DNA of 64,000 nt from Acestrorhynchus altus (taxonomy: Eukaryota > Chordata > Actinopteri > Characiformes > Acestrorhynchidae). Below, piece after piece: positions 23,001 to 29,330 of this stretch (the first letter of the stretch is position 1; each line of letters opens with the position of its first letter). The position numbers and the translations under genes are program-made. The stretch is from positions 22,138,103-22,202,102 of the forward strand of contig CM067519.1 in the NCBI GenBank assembly GCA_034509495.1. Direction: 5' to 3'. Below the pieces are notes generated by a model, which saw only the letters and a list, made by a program, of their open reading frames with translations, searched no databases and had not been told where the DNA came from.

Positions 23001-24161
23001 GGGTCCTACTTCATTAATGGACCAATTTTACAAACAAAACACTGCTTTCAATGGACATCATTTGGGGGCATTTTGATTTGTCCATTCATCATGAAATTTC
23101 AGATTCATGGTATGTTACAAAAGCGAAATAGAGCAAAAATGGACCAGCCATTGACCAGCCATTGGGAAAAATCCCAGTGGGCCTCTAAGGGTGTGGGGCC
23201 TCCCCAGACCCATAACTGATCAAATGCCCCCAAATGCCCCCCTTGACAAAATGAAACCTATCAAAAAGGCCCACCGACCCATCCATCCAGTTGCAGAACC
23301 ACTGCTGGTGTGTATAAAAATCCAGGGCAGAGTAGAATCACAACAGAGGTTTATTTAAAGTTCACGGACAAACATGTTGTTAAAACATCCACAAGTGGAA
23401 AACAACCCAAACACACCTACCTGACTCTGTCTCTTAAATTCCTTCTGGACAACACTGACCACCGGGATCTGAAGCGACGTCGAGATGAACTCCAACTTCA
23501 CCAGCTCGTCCCGGTTCTGAGGGAAGGCCATGATGGCAGAGACCCCCTGGACGATGACCGTGTGGCAGACGCTGTGGAGGAAAGAGACAGGGTCTGCGCA
23601 AACCTGCGTCGAGGAGGAGGAGGAGGGGGAAGAGGAGGACGGGAAGGAGAAGGCCGGTAGCTCCCCAAGACCTGCCTCGACGGCCATGACTATCTCCAGC
23701 GACAGGTTGTAGGGCAGCAGACCGGGCAGGCGGTTGAGGGTCTCGGTGGCCAGCAGGATGGAGTCCCGGGGCAGGAACGCGCTCTCGGTCTCCACTTGTT
23801 TGAGCGCGTTTTTACTTTTTGCGCCTTTTTGGCTCGAGCCTCTCCCCCTGACCGCCCTGGCGCCCAGCTCGCCCACGCTCCTGGCGACCACCTCCACCTC
23901 CAGGTCGCCCGCGTCCCTCTCCCAGTCCCGCTCCCAGTCGTGGTGCAAAGTTCTCCTCTTCAGACCGGGCTGTTGGTGCTGGTTGCGCAGGAGCGCGCGC
24001 GGCTGCAGGTGCAAGGCGCCGACTCGCACCGTGTGGCCCACCAGCCTGAGCACCTGGCACGGCTGCGGGTGCGCCAGGCACGCGGCGGGGGCAAGAAGGA
24101 GCACGAGGAAGGGTAACAACAGCAGCAGCAGGGCCAGCAGCGCGAGCCCTCGAGCCGTCAT
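143..24161 (-). CDS. grin3a: NMDA receptor glycine-binding subunit GluN3A, complete coding region in nine exons
   Basis: The product is a glycine-gated subunit of ionotropic glutamate receptors in the neuronal postsynaptic membrane. In mammals it lowers the calcium permeability and magnesium block of NMDA receptors. The nine exons join in frame into 1126 codons (mammalian GluN3A is about 1115). Seen in order: signal peptide 1-30, amino-terminal domain to about 525, S1 about 527-680, M1 about 689-709, M2 loop about 730-745, M3 about 758-782 containing TYTANLAAV, S2 about 800-935, M4 about 946-968, and a tail with a coiled coil at about 1087-1120. Predicted glycine contacts by family alignment are S647, R652, S815 and D859. 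The pore N-site is glycine (FGRT, G743), as in GluN3 and unlike GluN1/GluN2. I prefer grin3a over grin3b because both the HPQPCQ amino end and the tail match the 3A type. Introns are 11.7 kb, 3.3 kb, 125 bp, 769 bp, 2.6 kb, 99 bp, 162 bp and 1.9 kb. I see no frameshift or premature stop. Confidence 0.96.
781..1363 (+). mobile_element. TA-flanked short DNA transposon family A, copy 1 (interrupted)
   Basis: This is a non-coding repeat in grin3a intron 8. It begins with a degenerate end (ATGGACAAAATTATTGGAAC), continues with a GGAGTAACTGTCTCTACTG block and a CAGTTCCACTGCACCACAGC block, and ends near GTCTACAAACATTTGAGGAT. The same ordered blocks occur at 11807, 15832, 17092, 17605 (reverse) and 21668 (reverse). 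The best copy is bounded by CACT...AGTG ends with TA on each side, which suggests a Tc1/mariner-type MITE. A different palindromic element is inserted at 1061-1224. Confidence 0.75.
1061..1224. mobile_element. Palindromic MITE-like element nested in family A copy
   Basis: The left end CCAGTGTTTC and right end GAAACACTGG are inverted repeats. The similarity continues inward as variants of CAACCCTGGTCCT on one strand. The element interrupts the family A repeat, whose blocks resume on the other side. Similar sequence is at 63387-63537 and, as a half copy, near 57860-57930. I see no clear target-site duplication. This type is common in fish genomes and is probably a non-autonomous DNA transposon; I cannot assign its superfamily. 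Confidence 0.7.
1395..1850 (-). repeat. tRNA-derived SINE-like repeat (family S), rearranged copy
   Basis: The left part (about 1395-1690) matches, block by block, repeats at 36825, 49125 and 55415: CCAATTACCCAACC, then GACACTAGGAGGGTGAAGAC, then GGGTCCCCAGCTCCGATAC. In the other copies the right end holds a box-B-like motif on the minus strand. Here a plus-oriented copy of that motif (GGTGTGAATCC near 1714) faces a minus-oriented one (near 1820), making an imperfect inverted duplication of the SINE head. Confidence 0.6.
1851..2365. other. Remainder of grin3a intron 8, no feature seen
   Basis: AT-rich intron sequence without an ORF of note, a recognised repeat or a conserved-looking motif. 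Confidence 0.5.
2366..2436 (-). CDS. grin3a: grin3a exon 8, short cytoplasmic exon
   Basis: This 71-nt exon encodes residues 992-1014 plus two bases of R1015. It reads RLHRALNPTFSEDK..., matching the RLHRAINTSF start of the mammalian segment that follows the YWLHTSQ motif. The acceptor is TTGTCCCCTCAG and the donor is AAAAAG|GTAAGG. It is easily missed because no methionine lies within it. Frame fits on both sides: exon 7 ends at a codon boundary, and the trailing AG joins the G of exon 9. Confidence 0.9.
2599..2763 (-). CDS. grin3a: grin3a exon 7, transmembrane segment M4 and membrane-proximal tail
   Basis: This 165-nt exon encodes residues 937-991 (TLQMGIKHFSGLFV...YWLHTSQ). It carries the hydrophobic M4 helix (about 946-968), which packs against neighbouring subunits and is needed for assembly. 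The YWL motif (985-987) matches the tyrosine-based motif linked in mammalian GluN3A to AP-2/clathrin endocytosis. The acceptor is GATGATTTCCAG and the donor is CAA|GTGAGT, both at codon boundaries. Confidence 0.96.
2863..3014 (-). CDS. grin3a: grin3a exon 6, end of ligand-binding lobe S2
   Basis: This 152-nt exon encodes residues 887-936 after completing G886. The sequence YGIGLKQNSPLTSNISELVS... and the [22 protein letters not shown] stretch match the S2 C-terminal region of GluN3A, including the conserved cysteine before the M4 linker. The acceptor is TTCACAG and the donor is GAG|GTAAGT. Its first two bases (GA) fit only an upstream exon ending in phase 1, which supports the GC donor of intron 5. 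Confidence 0.95.
3227..3611. mobile_element. TIR element family D, copy in grin3a intron 5
   Basis: The ends are inverted repeats of roughly 40 bp: ATAAATGAGCTGCAGATTAC on the left and its imperfect complement (TCTGCAGCTCATTTACTAAT) on the right. An internal block GCAGCAGTTAGACAGTAGGG recurs in the second copy at 12608-13066. There is no coding capacity. It behaves like a MITE; the superfamily is unknown to me. Weaker similarity extends about 80 bp past the right end in both copies. Confidence 0.7.
4854..5270 (-). pseudogene. Tc1/mariner transposase relic
   Basis: Read on the minus strand in two frames, this region shows transposase landmarks: a block like the GVMVWG segment (as WCHGVGC / SLVSWCGV), and FQQDNSHPHTA, the form of the second catalytic aspartate motif (QQDNARPHTA) of Tc1-like enzymes. 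The frame changes in the middle near 5050-5180, so it cannot encode an active enzyme. It lies in grin3a intron 5 and shares the gene's strand. No terminal repeats were recognised. Confidence 0.75.
5617..5628 (-). other. grin3a: Non-canonical GC splice donor of grin3a intron 5
   Basis: On the minus strand the exon-intron border reads GAAG|GCAAGT, the classic strong GC-AG donor. Using it restores GAA-GGA (Glu-Gly) and the conserved IEGYGIG sequence with exon 6. The nearby GT four bases into the intron (GGCAA|GTAAAT) would shift the frame. Confidence 0.88.
5623..5738 (-). CDS. grin3a: grin3a exon 5, part of ligand-binding lobe S2
   Basis: This 116-nt exon encodes residues 848-885. It reads ADPQKLDAFIMDKALLDYEVSI..., closely matching GluN3A. 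D859 in FIMDK aligns with the aspartate that contacts the glycine amino group. The acceptor is GTAATTTCAG; the donor is the GC site described separately. The preceding A completes K847. Confidence 0.95.
5739..6507. other. grin3a intron 4, no feature seen
   Basis: A 769-bp intron with donor AA|GTGAGT and an acceptor ending TTTCAG. I recognise no repeat or alternative exon in it. Confidence 0.6.
6508..6653 (-). CDS. grin3a: grin3a exon 4, start of ligand-binding lobe S2
   Basis: This 146-nt exon encodes residues 799-846 and two bases of K847. The sequence [20 protein letters not shown] is nearly identical to mammalian GluN3A. S815 aligns with the serine that contacts bound glycine. The acceptor is TTCTCTTCTTTAAG, only 125 bp from exon 3; the donor is CTTAA|GTGAGT. 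Confidence 0.96.
6779..7829 (-). CDS. grin3a: grin3a exon 3, S1 ligand-binding lobe and pore domain
   Basis: This 1051-nt exon, the largest, encodes residues 449-798 after completing R448. It holds the end of the amino-terminal domain, the S1 lobe from LHLRVVTLVEHPFVF (about 527), the CCYGYCIDLLE motif, SFSINSARSQ with predicted glycine contacts S647 and R652, M1, the M2 re-entrant loop ending FGRT, and M3 with the channel-gate motif TYTANLAAV. G743 sits at the N-site, where GluN1 and GluN2 carry asparagine; this is a GluN3 hallmark tied to weak magnesium block. The acceptor is CTTCTGCTCCAG and the donor is AAG|GTAAGT. Confidence 0.97.
8335..8400 (+). repeat. Short conserved fish interspersed repeat
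   Basis: A run of TTTACA units leads into GGCATTTAGCAGACGCCCTT and ATCCAGAGTGACTTAC. This motif is widespread in teleost genomes as the end of larger repeats. The tail of the SINE at 14302 carries a related form (CGCATCAGCTAAATTCC). Confidence 0.65.
9060..9150 (+). repeat. Partial family C repeat
   Basis: The segment TCTCAGCACTGCAGTAACAT followed by TGACATGGTGGCC matches repeats at 38340 and 51110. It is a short truncated copy. Confidence 0.5.
10407..10431. repeat. GT dinucleotide microsatellite
   Basis: About 12 uninterrupted GT units in grin3a intron 2. Confidence 0.9.
11092..11693 (-). CDS. grin3a: grin3a exon 2, amino-terminal domain
   Basis: This 602-nt exon encodes residues 248-447 and two bases of R448. 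It forms most of the clamshell amino-terminal domain, which is extracellular and governs assembly. The sequence LGDSQNVEELRTEGLP and ELALIP match GluN3A strongly. Potential N-glycosylation sites are N288, N298, N309, N313 and N439. The acceptor CTCACCCAACAG joins exon 1 at a codon boundary; the donor is TCCAG|GTATTT. The reading frame stays open 22 codons upstream of the acceptor, but that stretch is intron. Confidence 0.96.
11807..12240 (+). mobile_element. Family A short DNA transposon, copy 2
   Basis: Lies in grin3a intron 1. Ordered blocks match the other copies: GGAGTAACTGTCTCTACT, TTGATTGCATTCAGCAACAA, a CACCCCACCTCATC block, and a terminal GGGTGTCCACAAACATTTGG ending ACATATAGTG. It has a small deletion in the middle. 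Confidence 0.8.
12608..13066. mobile_element. TIR element family D, second copy
   Basis: In grin3a intron 1. The left end TAGTAAATGAACTGCAGCTG and right end CAGCTGTAGCTCATTTACTC are imperfect inverted repeats of about 45 bp. The block GCAGCAGTTAGACTGTAGGG is shared with 3227-3611. There is no ORF. Confidence 0.7.
13304..13578. repeat. Compound tetranucleotide microsatellite
   Basis: About 275 bp in three joined blocks: AATC-type units (13304-13464) with single-base variants, then AAAT-type units (about 13469-13520), then GAAT-type units to about 13578. Each block differs from the next by one base per unit, suggesting stepwise spread of point variants. Confidence 0.92.
14302..14510 (+). repeat. 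tRNA-derived SINE
   Basis: The head has a box-A-like segment (TGGTGTGGCACAACAGATAA) and a box-B-like GGATCGATTCC about 45 bp later, typical of RNA polymerase III promoters. The unrelated body follows, then a tail ending TCAGCTAAATTCCACAAATG. It is intact in outline but carries point changes. It lies in grin3a intron 1, antisense to the gene. Confidence 0.75.
14511..15831. other. Part of grin3a intron 1, no feature seen
   Basis: AT-rich sequence with short poly-A/T runs. No repeat or coding signal was recognised. Confidence 0.5.
15832..16291 (+). mobile_element. Family A short DNA transposon, copy 3 (3' truncated)
   Basis: Begins with a good end (GACGAAAGTATTGGGACACC after CACTCTATT) and holds the GAGTAACTGTCCCTATTGAC and CACAGTTCCACTGCACCACA blocks. 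The expected terminal block is missing, and a fold-back repeat starts directly after it. Confidence 0.8.
16320..16620. repeat. Fold-back repeat with GGTTCTATATAGAACC cores
   Basis: The arm at about 16364-16433 (AAAGGGTTCTTCATTTTGAT, then GGAGAATG, then GGGTTCTATATAGAAC) is matched in reverse complement at about 16485-16620. The core is itself palindromic. The structure resembles an abundant fish MITE type. Confidence 0.7.
17092..17345 (+). mobile_element. Family A short DNA transposon, copy 4 (partial)
   Basis: The segment CTTCTGAAATAAAGGGTATT, then a GGATGGAGCTCCATCACACC block and AACACAGTTCCACTGCTC match the family. Both ends are lost. Confidence 0.65.
17605..17826 (-). mobile_element. Family A short DNA transposon, copy 5 (partial, reversed)
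   Basis: Starts TACACTACATGTACACATG and TTTGTGGACACCCCTTCTAA, the complement of the family's right end. It continues through CTAGTCCCTGTAGAGACGC and stops after AAATCCTCACAACACTGGAC. Confidence 0.7.
17915..18377 (-). mobile_element. Internally deleted mariner/Tc1 element with terminal inverted repeats
   Basis: The left end CACCAATCAGCCATTACATT and the complement of the right end, CACCACTCAGCCTTAACATT, match over about 28 bp with few differences. TA precedes the left end. Internal segments (CCACAAGACCTCTGAAGTTG and CTTACACTTGTCCATTTTCC) match the outer parts of a fish Tc1/mariner element whose transposase would read on the minus strand. The transposase core is missing, so it is non-autonomous. 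Confidence 0.78.
18485..18865 (-). repeat. Unclassified repeat family B, partial copy
   Basis: Segments such as AACCTGAGATCCACAGTTTG and CAAATGAAGACAGATTTGAC, then TATCCTTGGATCTCCTG are reverse complements of parts of 32310-33010. The middle has diverged or been replaced. Confidence 0.55.
19116..19439. repeat. Fold-back repeat related to family C
   Basis: Arms of about 30 bp (19116-19145 and 19408-19439) are inverted copies: the left reads TTTGGGTTGTGGACCATTCT and the right carries TGAGAACGGTCCACCGCCCA. The right part, TGTTAGTGTCACTACAGTGC, and GTGGTCCTGTGGTGGTCC resemble family C repeats at 38340 and 50931. Confidence 0.6.
20018..20050. repeat. AT dinucleotide microsatellite
   Basis: About 16 AT units in grin3a intron 1. 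Confidence 0.9.
20440..20590. repeat. Local repeats of a TAGCAACCACTTA-type motif
   Basis: Variants of TAGCAACCACTTA recur (near 20430, 20464, 20531) and are followed by the inverted form GCTAGGTGGTTGCTAGG near 20569, so the tract can fold back on itself. Confidence 0.55.
20600..21665. other. Part of grin3a intron 1, no feature seen
   Basis: I recognise no repeat family or coding signal in this stretch. Confidence 0.45.
21668..22087 (-). mobile_element. Family A short DNA transposon, full-length copy 6
   Basis: Bounded by CACT at the left and AGTG at the right, each flanked by TA, giving 420 bp. It is reversed relative to copies 1-4. Inside are CTAGTCCCTGTAGAGAAG, TCAAATCCTCACAGCACTGC and, near the right end, GAGCAGGTGTCCCAATACTC. 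The TA flanks and CACT ends fit a Tc1/mariner-mobilised MITE. Confidence 0.82.
22088..23420. other. Part of grin3a intron 1 next to exon 1
   Basis: Contains weakly repetitive GTTCTGGGAACGTT-like words near 22360-22500 and otherwise no recognised feature. The donor of intron 1 (CAG|GTAGGT) is at its right edge. Confidence 0.5.
23421..24161 (-). CDS. grin3a: grin3a exon 1, signal peptide and start of amino-terminal domain
   Basis: This exon encodes residues 1-247. Residues 1-30 form a strong signal peptide (leucine-rich core, likely cleavage after ACLA), and the mature chain starts HPQPCQVL, matching GluN3A. The ATG is fixed by an in-frame TAA two codons upstream (TAA GCA ATG) and a purine at -3. 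Residues 55-125 are basic, variable and unmatched, with a tandem DWERDWER repeat. A serine run covers about 172-185. The conserved LLPYNLSLE and SVCHTVIVQGVSA segments confirm the family. The exon is GC-rich, unlike the rest of the gene. Donor CAG|GTAGGT. Confidence 0.97.
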
Positions 24162-24830
24162 TGCTTAGCGCGAGCCAGAGGTGTGGAGGAAGGGGGGGCG
24201 AAAAAAAGCCGACCACCACGGTGCTGGGGGTCCAGGCGGAGCAGAGCAACCACCGGCGACCAGCAGCAGCCCCCCGCGCGTCGCGTGCGTCCGTGCGAAA
24301 GGGAGAAAGACGGGAACAAACAGCAGACCCGCAAAGTTGACGGTGTCTCCGCGCGCGCTGCACGTGTGGCCAAAGGCAGCGTCGCTTTGCATCTCTTTGC
24401 AGAACCAAGAAATCAGATCCTGCGTTTCAAAAAAGGTTGCATCTTCATTCTAGGTGCTCCTGCTGCTCGTGCGCCAAAGGCGCAAAAGGCGGACGAGACC
24501 AAAGGTGCGCATCTCCTAAATCAAGCGCAAAGCGCGCAAGAGAGCGCAGGAGGGGGAAGCGCTGTCAGCGCCAAACCGCAGCGCGCTGGGCTCCCGGCTC
24601 AGCTCCGCGCGTCACGTCCCGTCCTCCCCAACCGCGCAGGACGTTTACGCACGAGAGGCAAACCGCGAAAAGCTGAACAAGAGTAATCCAAAGCGCCGCG
24701 GAAATCCGTGCGGGAAGACCGCAGACGCGTCCCTGCGCTGAACTCCCACGGTGGCACCCGCACTGTGCAAATGTTTGGCAGCGCGAGAGAGGCGCGCTTA
24801 ACCCCGTCCATGCTGCAGGAGGTGATGAGT
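23540..24830. promoter_or_regulatory. grin3a: CpG-rich block, likely grin3a promoter and 5' UTR
   Basis: By eye this block is strongly GC- and CpG-rich against AT-rich surroundings, and it covers exon 1 and about 650 bp upstream. Such islands usually mark vertebrate promoters. I see no convincing TATA box, so the start site cannot be placed. Confidence 0.7.
24165..24408 (-). other. grin3a: Upstream ATGs in the grin3a 5' region
   Basis: Three ATGs lie upstream of the main start, one in each frame (first bases 24408, 24392 and 24373). The one at 24392 is in the main frame but ends at the TAA at 24165-24167. The one at 24408 runs past the main start in another frame for 198 codons. They matter only if transcription starts upstream of them, which the sequence cannot show. 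Confidence 0.5.
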
Positions 24831-24845
24831 GAAGTTCAGTCTCAG

Positions 24846-24953
24846 ATGGGGAAGGAGGGAAGGAGGGAAGGAAGGAGGGAGGGCTCAGCACTGACGGACA
24901 GATCAGCATGCAGTGGAGTTAGGGCGTGACTGACTGACTGACTGACTGACTGA
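24846..24953. repeat. GGAA-rich tract and GACT tetranucleotide array
   Basis: A GGAA/GGGA-rich tract (24846-24883) is followed by about seven ACTG/GACT units (24927-24953) at the upstream edge of the CpG block. Confidence 0.85.
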
Positions 24954-25142
24954 GCTTCTGCCCTTTAATCCATCACATTCACTTCCAGTAACTACAGGAA
25001 CTGTACAGTGGCATCTGCACATGCCTACCTAACACAAACACACATGTTCAGCTACAACATAACAGATGAAATGGATAATTGATGATGCTCCCACATTCAC
25101 AACAATCTGCACATCGCTGACATTGTTATCCATTGTACGAAT

Positions 25143-25450
25143 TCACACATTTATAATAACAGTGTAATACACACATTCATAATAATATAACAGTGTAATA
25201 CATTCATAATAACAGTGTAATCCACACATTCATAATAATATAACAGTGTAATCCACACATTCATAATAACAGTGTAATACACACATTCATAATAACAGTG
25301 TAATACACACATTCATAATAACAGTGTAATACACACATTCATAATAACAGTGTAATCCACACATTCATAATAACAGTGTAATCCACACATTCATAATAAT
25401 ATAACAGTATAATCTACACATTCATAATAACAGTATAATCCAGACAATCA
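25143..25450. repeat. 26-bp minisatellite
   Basis: About a dozen copies of a unit like CATTCATAATAACAGTGTAAT plus CCACA or ACACA. Some units carry a 5-bp insertion (ATATA). It lies about 1 kb upstream of the grin3a start codon. Copies decay toward the right end. Confidence 0.88.
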
Positions 25451-27329
25451 TAATAACACATTCTACTTATTCATAACAGTATAATCCACATATAACAAGG
25501 CAATATAATTTACATTCACAACAGACATTAAGACTGTTCATCCCTCCATAGCAGATTCTGTATATCGCATGCTGTTCATTGTATTTATGTCGTTCATTAT
25601 TTTTCATTCAATCATTTTCGTTTCTGATTCACACAATGTTTAAGTGGCATTTTGTAAAGAAATCTCTTGTAATAGGCAGCGTGGGCATCTCCGGTGAAAT
25701 GACTAATGAGATGGATCATTCTTCTCAACCCAGATATGACATAAGGCAGTAATGCCATAATTGCAGCAGCGCAGAACAAATGCAGCACCAGTGCAGGCTG
25801 TAGATGATGTTCTTCCCCCATGCTGTGCTGGGATCTCCATTACTGACCTTCTGGCCTCCATTGACAGCTCTCTGCAATTAATCATATGTTCTCATCACAC
25901 AGCAGTCACCTATTACAGCCGTTATTGTGCACTTGTTCTGGCGATGTCTGCTGTGGAAAGGAACAAGTGTTGCTTGAGTGATATAAAGATATGAGAACAG
26001 AGGAACGCCACTGAAGTGTTCATGTGCTCAGCTGCACCCGGTGGACTGAACCTACTGATGATATCGATGAGCAGCTTGATGTTTCCAGTCAGTGGATCAG
26101 GATGATGCTGTTGGTAATGAAATGTATAAGATACTGGCATAGTAAGGTCAAAGCAAGCCAAATACGTTTGAGTACAAATACATTTATAGTCCAAAATTAA
26201 AATGAAAGAAATACTCTGGCTGATCCTTTTCTGATGCCATTTCACTGATGCTGGGGGTTTATTTTATTCATAACCTCCCTGCTTTGTTCCAAATTTCAAA
26301 AGTGAAGACATACTGTATGTTTTAATGACAAAACAGGCCATTTTCGGTCACATTTCTCTGGTCTTTTCATAGCCAATGTCTAAAATCAGTTTTTCCCAGT
26401 TTTTCCCATTTTCCCAGTGCTAATACTGGCAAGAAACTATGCTGCTCTTGACCAATATGGTTAGGGTTTAGGTGAGGTTTAGATGGAGGTTCAGGTCATA
26501 AAATCCCACAACTTATTTTGTAATATTCTCTTTTTAAATCTCTTAATTCTGTTCGTCTGGGTTACACATGTAATTCCTGCATATGTACGAGGGTCAAAAT
26601 ACATTGTACGACTCCCAAAATACTCCCGTTTATTCACATATGTACTAGCGGGGTCAAAAACCTTTAATCACATTAACAATAACAATGATATTCTGTGATT
26701 AATTAGGATTAATCACATGTTTGTTCATTCAATTTTTGCACAGTGTGACTTTAGCATTCAGACAGCCTCCTGCCTTTCAGCCAATCAAATGCTGGCTCGC
26801 CTACATATATTGTTGGAGACATAGTCTTAGGCAGGGCACATCAAAATGATCTACCTTTTACAATGCAAGACAAATTCTCTTAAACATTGATAGGCACAAT
26901 TCTTTCCTTCAAAAAATTGGGTAGGAGCATTGCTACTGTCCATATGCAACCCTCTCTGGGCGGTTCCTTCAGAGGATAGAGCGGATAGGTGGGTTTGCAG
27001 TGTCAGGGGTTTGTTCAGATCCATAAAATTGTGTTCATCACGTCACTTATTCGAGTCACCAGGCTCAATGCAAAGCACGTGCTTCAACGTTTAAACCGAA
27101 AGTAATGGACATCCTTCAATATACAGATGCTTTCTTTTTTGTTGTTGTTGAGATTTTCATTTTCATTTTACCAACTGTGTAGTTCGCTTGTTAAAAAGTT
27201 AAAAAGGAAGAGTGGAAAGTGTGTCAAGGCAATTCTTTCAGTGCAAACCATTCAGCAATTATATGCAGAGCCTTTGAAAGCGTCAAGGGTTTAGTTGCCA
27301 ATGAATCTGTCATCCTTACAACTTCTTAA
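25451..27329. other. Upstream flank, no feature seen
   Basis: AT-rich sequence with only short unrelated reading frames. I recognise no exon, RNA gene or repeat family. Confidence 0.45.
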
Positions 27330-27640
27330 CACTTAGAACCAGAGATCCACAGGCAGCTACATGCCAATTTCTAGGCTTCATAACTCAGAGTAACCTACAA
27401 ACATGAAACACACATCATAATAAACTACACAACTAATCTCTCTAATCATTGTGTGTCAACTAACAGTAAGTGATCCAGCTCGGAAAACAGATCAAATCTA
27501 ATGATTTCCAACTGAATTGAATCCCAGTGTGAATGCAAAAGGAGCTTCCAGTGCATGTTTACTGCTCAGAACCTGCATACAGACTCTGACTGATCAGCAA
27601 GAGGGGGTGGGGCTAATGATGTCATCAACCGTATTAGATT
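27330..27640 (-). repeat. Unclassified repeat family B, partial copy
   Basis: TTTCCAACTGAATTGAATCC, CAGTGCATGTTTACTGCTC and CAGACTCTGACTGATCAGC are reverse complements of blocks in 32310-33010 and 44130-44665. Confidence 0.65.
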
Positions 27641-28449
27641 TGCAGCACTCCGCAAATCTCCAAACAGATTTCAAAGACGTAAAGTCTTGTTTAGTTCTTC
27701 TACAAACAAAAAAAATGAAGGGAAAAGGGTATAATTGTCAAACCATGGTCTGTCTCCATGTGTTACTATCTCCTAGAAATAGTTTTAGAGCTACAAAAAC
27801 ATCCCACATGACTGGCCTAGAGTTAAAAACAGTTAAACTAGTCTTGATCAGCAGACCTGCTCTAAAGAACTGTATTTGGAAGGGAAATGAGGAGTGATAC
27901 TGATGTTCCCAACAAACAGTAATACAGAAAGTGTGACAGAAACATGATGAAAGGGCATTCTCACCTCACGTAAGTTACATACAAATTTTATCATGGAGCA
28001 GCTGCTAAATTTACAGTGCGAGGTGGACTAAAAATCTGCTCAGCTCAGGTCACTGGAGTATATATTATGTGGTACAGTGCGGGGGCCACAGCTTTATAGT
28101 TGTTTGCTTTCAAGTTGTTTAAAAGACAGCCATCCCACTGTGATTTATAGTTTGCCCACACACAAGCAGCTTAACCACACTGAAAATCATTCCTGACACA
28201 CAACACTGAATCTAAAATGCAGTGCTTTTCCTCAACACATGCTGCCCTCATGTTGTCCTTGTGCACCTCAAAACACTGAATATTATGGAAAGGCTTTTTA
28301 ATCATTTGATTCAAAACCCTAAACTGGGAGATATTCTACTCATTGCATGCAATGTAACATATTTCAAGCAAATAACTCTAAAATCTCATATCTCATTTTT
28401 AACTTTGAGTTTGATTAATTGTCCAAACAGCATAAATTGCCTCTGTCCA

Positions 28450-29035
28450 GCTCACACAACCACAGTCATGGAGAAGACTGCTGATCTCACAGTTATTCGG
28501 AAAGGTGACCATTGACACCAGAGATGTCACAACAGGGATGACCTTTCGTTAATTTAAAGAACTTGGGAGCTTTACAAGGAATTGACTGAGACTGGAGGCA
28601 GTACATCAAGAACCACAATGCACATGCGTCTCTAGGAAAGGGTTCTAATTCCCAGTGGATGGATGGTGGATGGCTGGCTGGCTGGATGGATGGATGTTGC
28701 TTGGTGCTTTTGTTACTTTTTTTAAAGTCCTTTTGTTATATGAAAGTTTTTATTTTATTTATTTTTTTATTTTATTTGGAAATGAGGCTCCTAGTGTCTG
28801 GAAGAAGAGTTGAGAGGCACAGAATCCAAAGTGTCTAGTCCAGTTTGAAGTTTCTGCAGTCTGAGAGGGTTTCGAGGAGCATGTCATCTGCTGGCGTTAG
28901 TCCACCATGTTTTATCAAGTCCAGAATCAACACAGCCTCCATTAAGAGATTTTAGAGCAGTTCATGCTTCCATCTGCTGATGATGCCGATTTCCTTTTCC
29001 AGCAGGACTCAGCACCTGCCCACAGTTCCGACACA
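28450..29035 (+). pseudogene. Tc1-like transposase relic (family T1), sense copy
   Basis: ATGGAGAAGACTGCTGATCT and a CAGTACATCAAGAACCACAA block match the 5' part of a fish Tc1-like transposase gene. After a TGGA-type microsatellite (28654-28695), the segment GTCTGGAAGAAGAGTTGAGA, then ATGTCATCTGCTGGCGTTAG, then TTCCAGCAGGACTCAGCACC follows, corresponding to the catalytic region (FQQDLAPAH motif). Stops and indels break the frame. The same family occurs reversed at 60715-62290. Confidence 0.78.
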
Positions 29036-29149
29036 TCTTAAATATCTTAATATTTTGAGAAACTGAATTCCAGATTTTCATGAGCTATACGCTATAAGAG
29101 GCTTGAAATAATTCGTAATGAATATAAAACGCGTTTATATTTTGAATTG

Positions 29150-29330
29150 AATTATGACCAAATTTAGCCGTTGCCCAATATTGTTTTTCACTTGTCAAAA
29201 ATATGATTTGGAAGTTGTTCTTTACATTGTGTCAGACTTACATGATGAACGGACCAATAGAAATGCTCCAAAATCTTTTACATTGACTTCCAATGAAAGT
29301 TAAGCAGGGTTTCTCCTCCTCCTTTAAAAT
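29150..29330 (+). repeat. Interspersed repeat, pair member
   Basis: CATGATGAACGGACCAATAG then AAATGCTCCAAAATC and TTTTACATTGACTTCC match 55665-55830 in the same order. I do not recognise the parent element. Confidence 0.6.

Noticed and set aside
23812..24408. 198-codon reading frame on the minus strand over grin3a exon 1
   Set aside because: It is Arg/Ala/Pro/Gly-rich, a typical by-product of a CpG-rich block, and overlaps the well-supported grin3a frame. It is kept only as a possible upstream ORF.
24183..24686. 167-codon plus-strand frame upstream of grin3a
   Set aside because: Low-complexity composition of the CpG island with no recognised domain or signal peptide.
25143..25450. CRISPR-like array
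   Set aside because: Units are directly tandem without unique spacers, in a vertebrate genome; it is a minisatellite.
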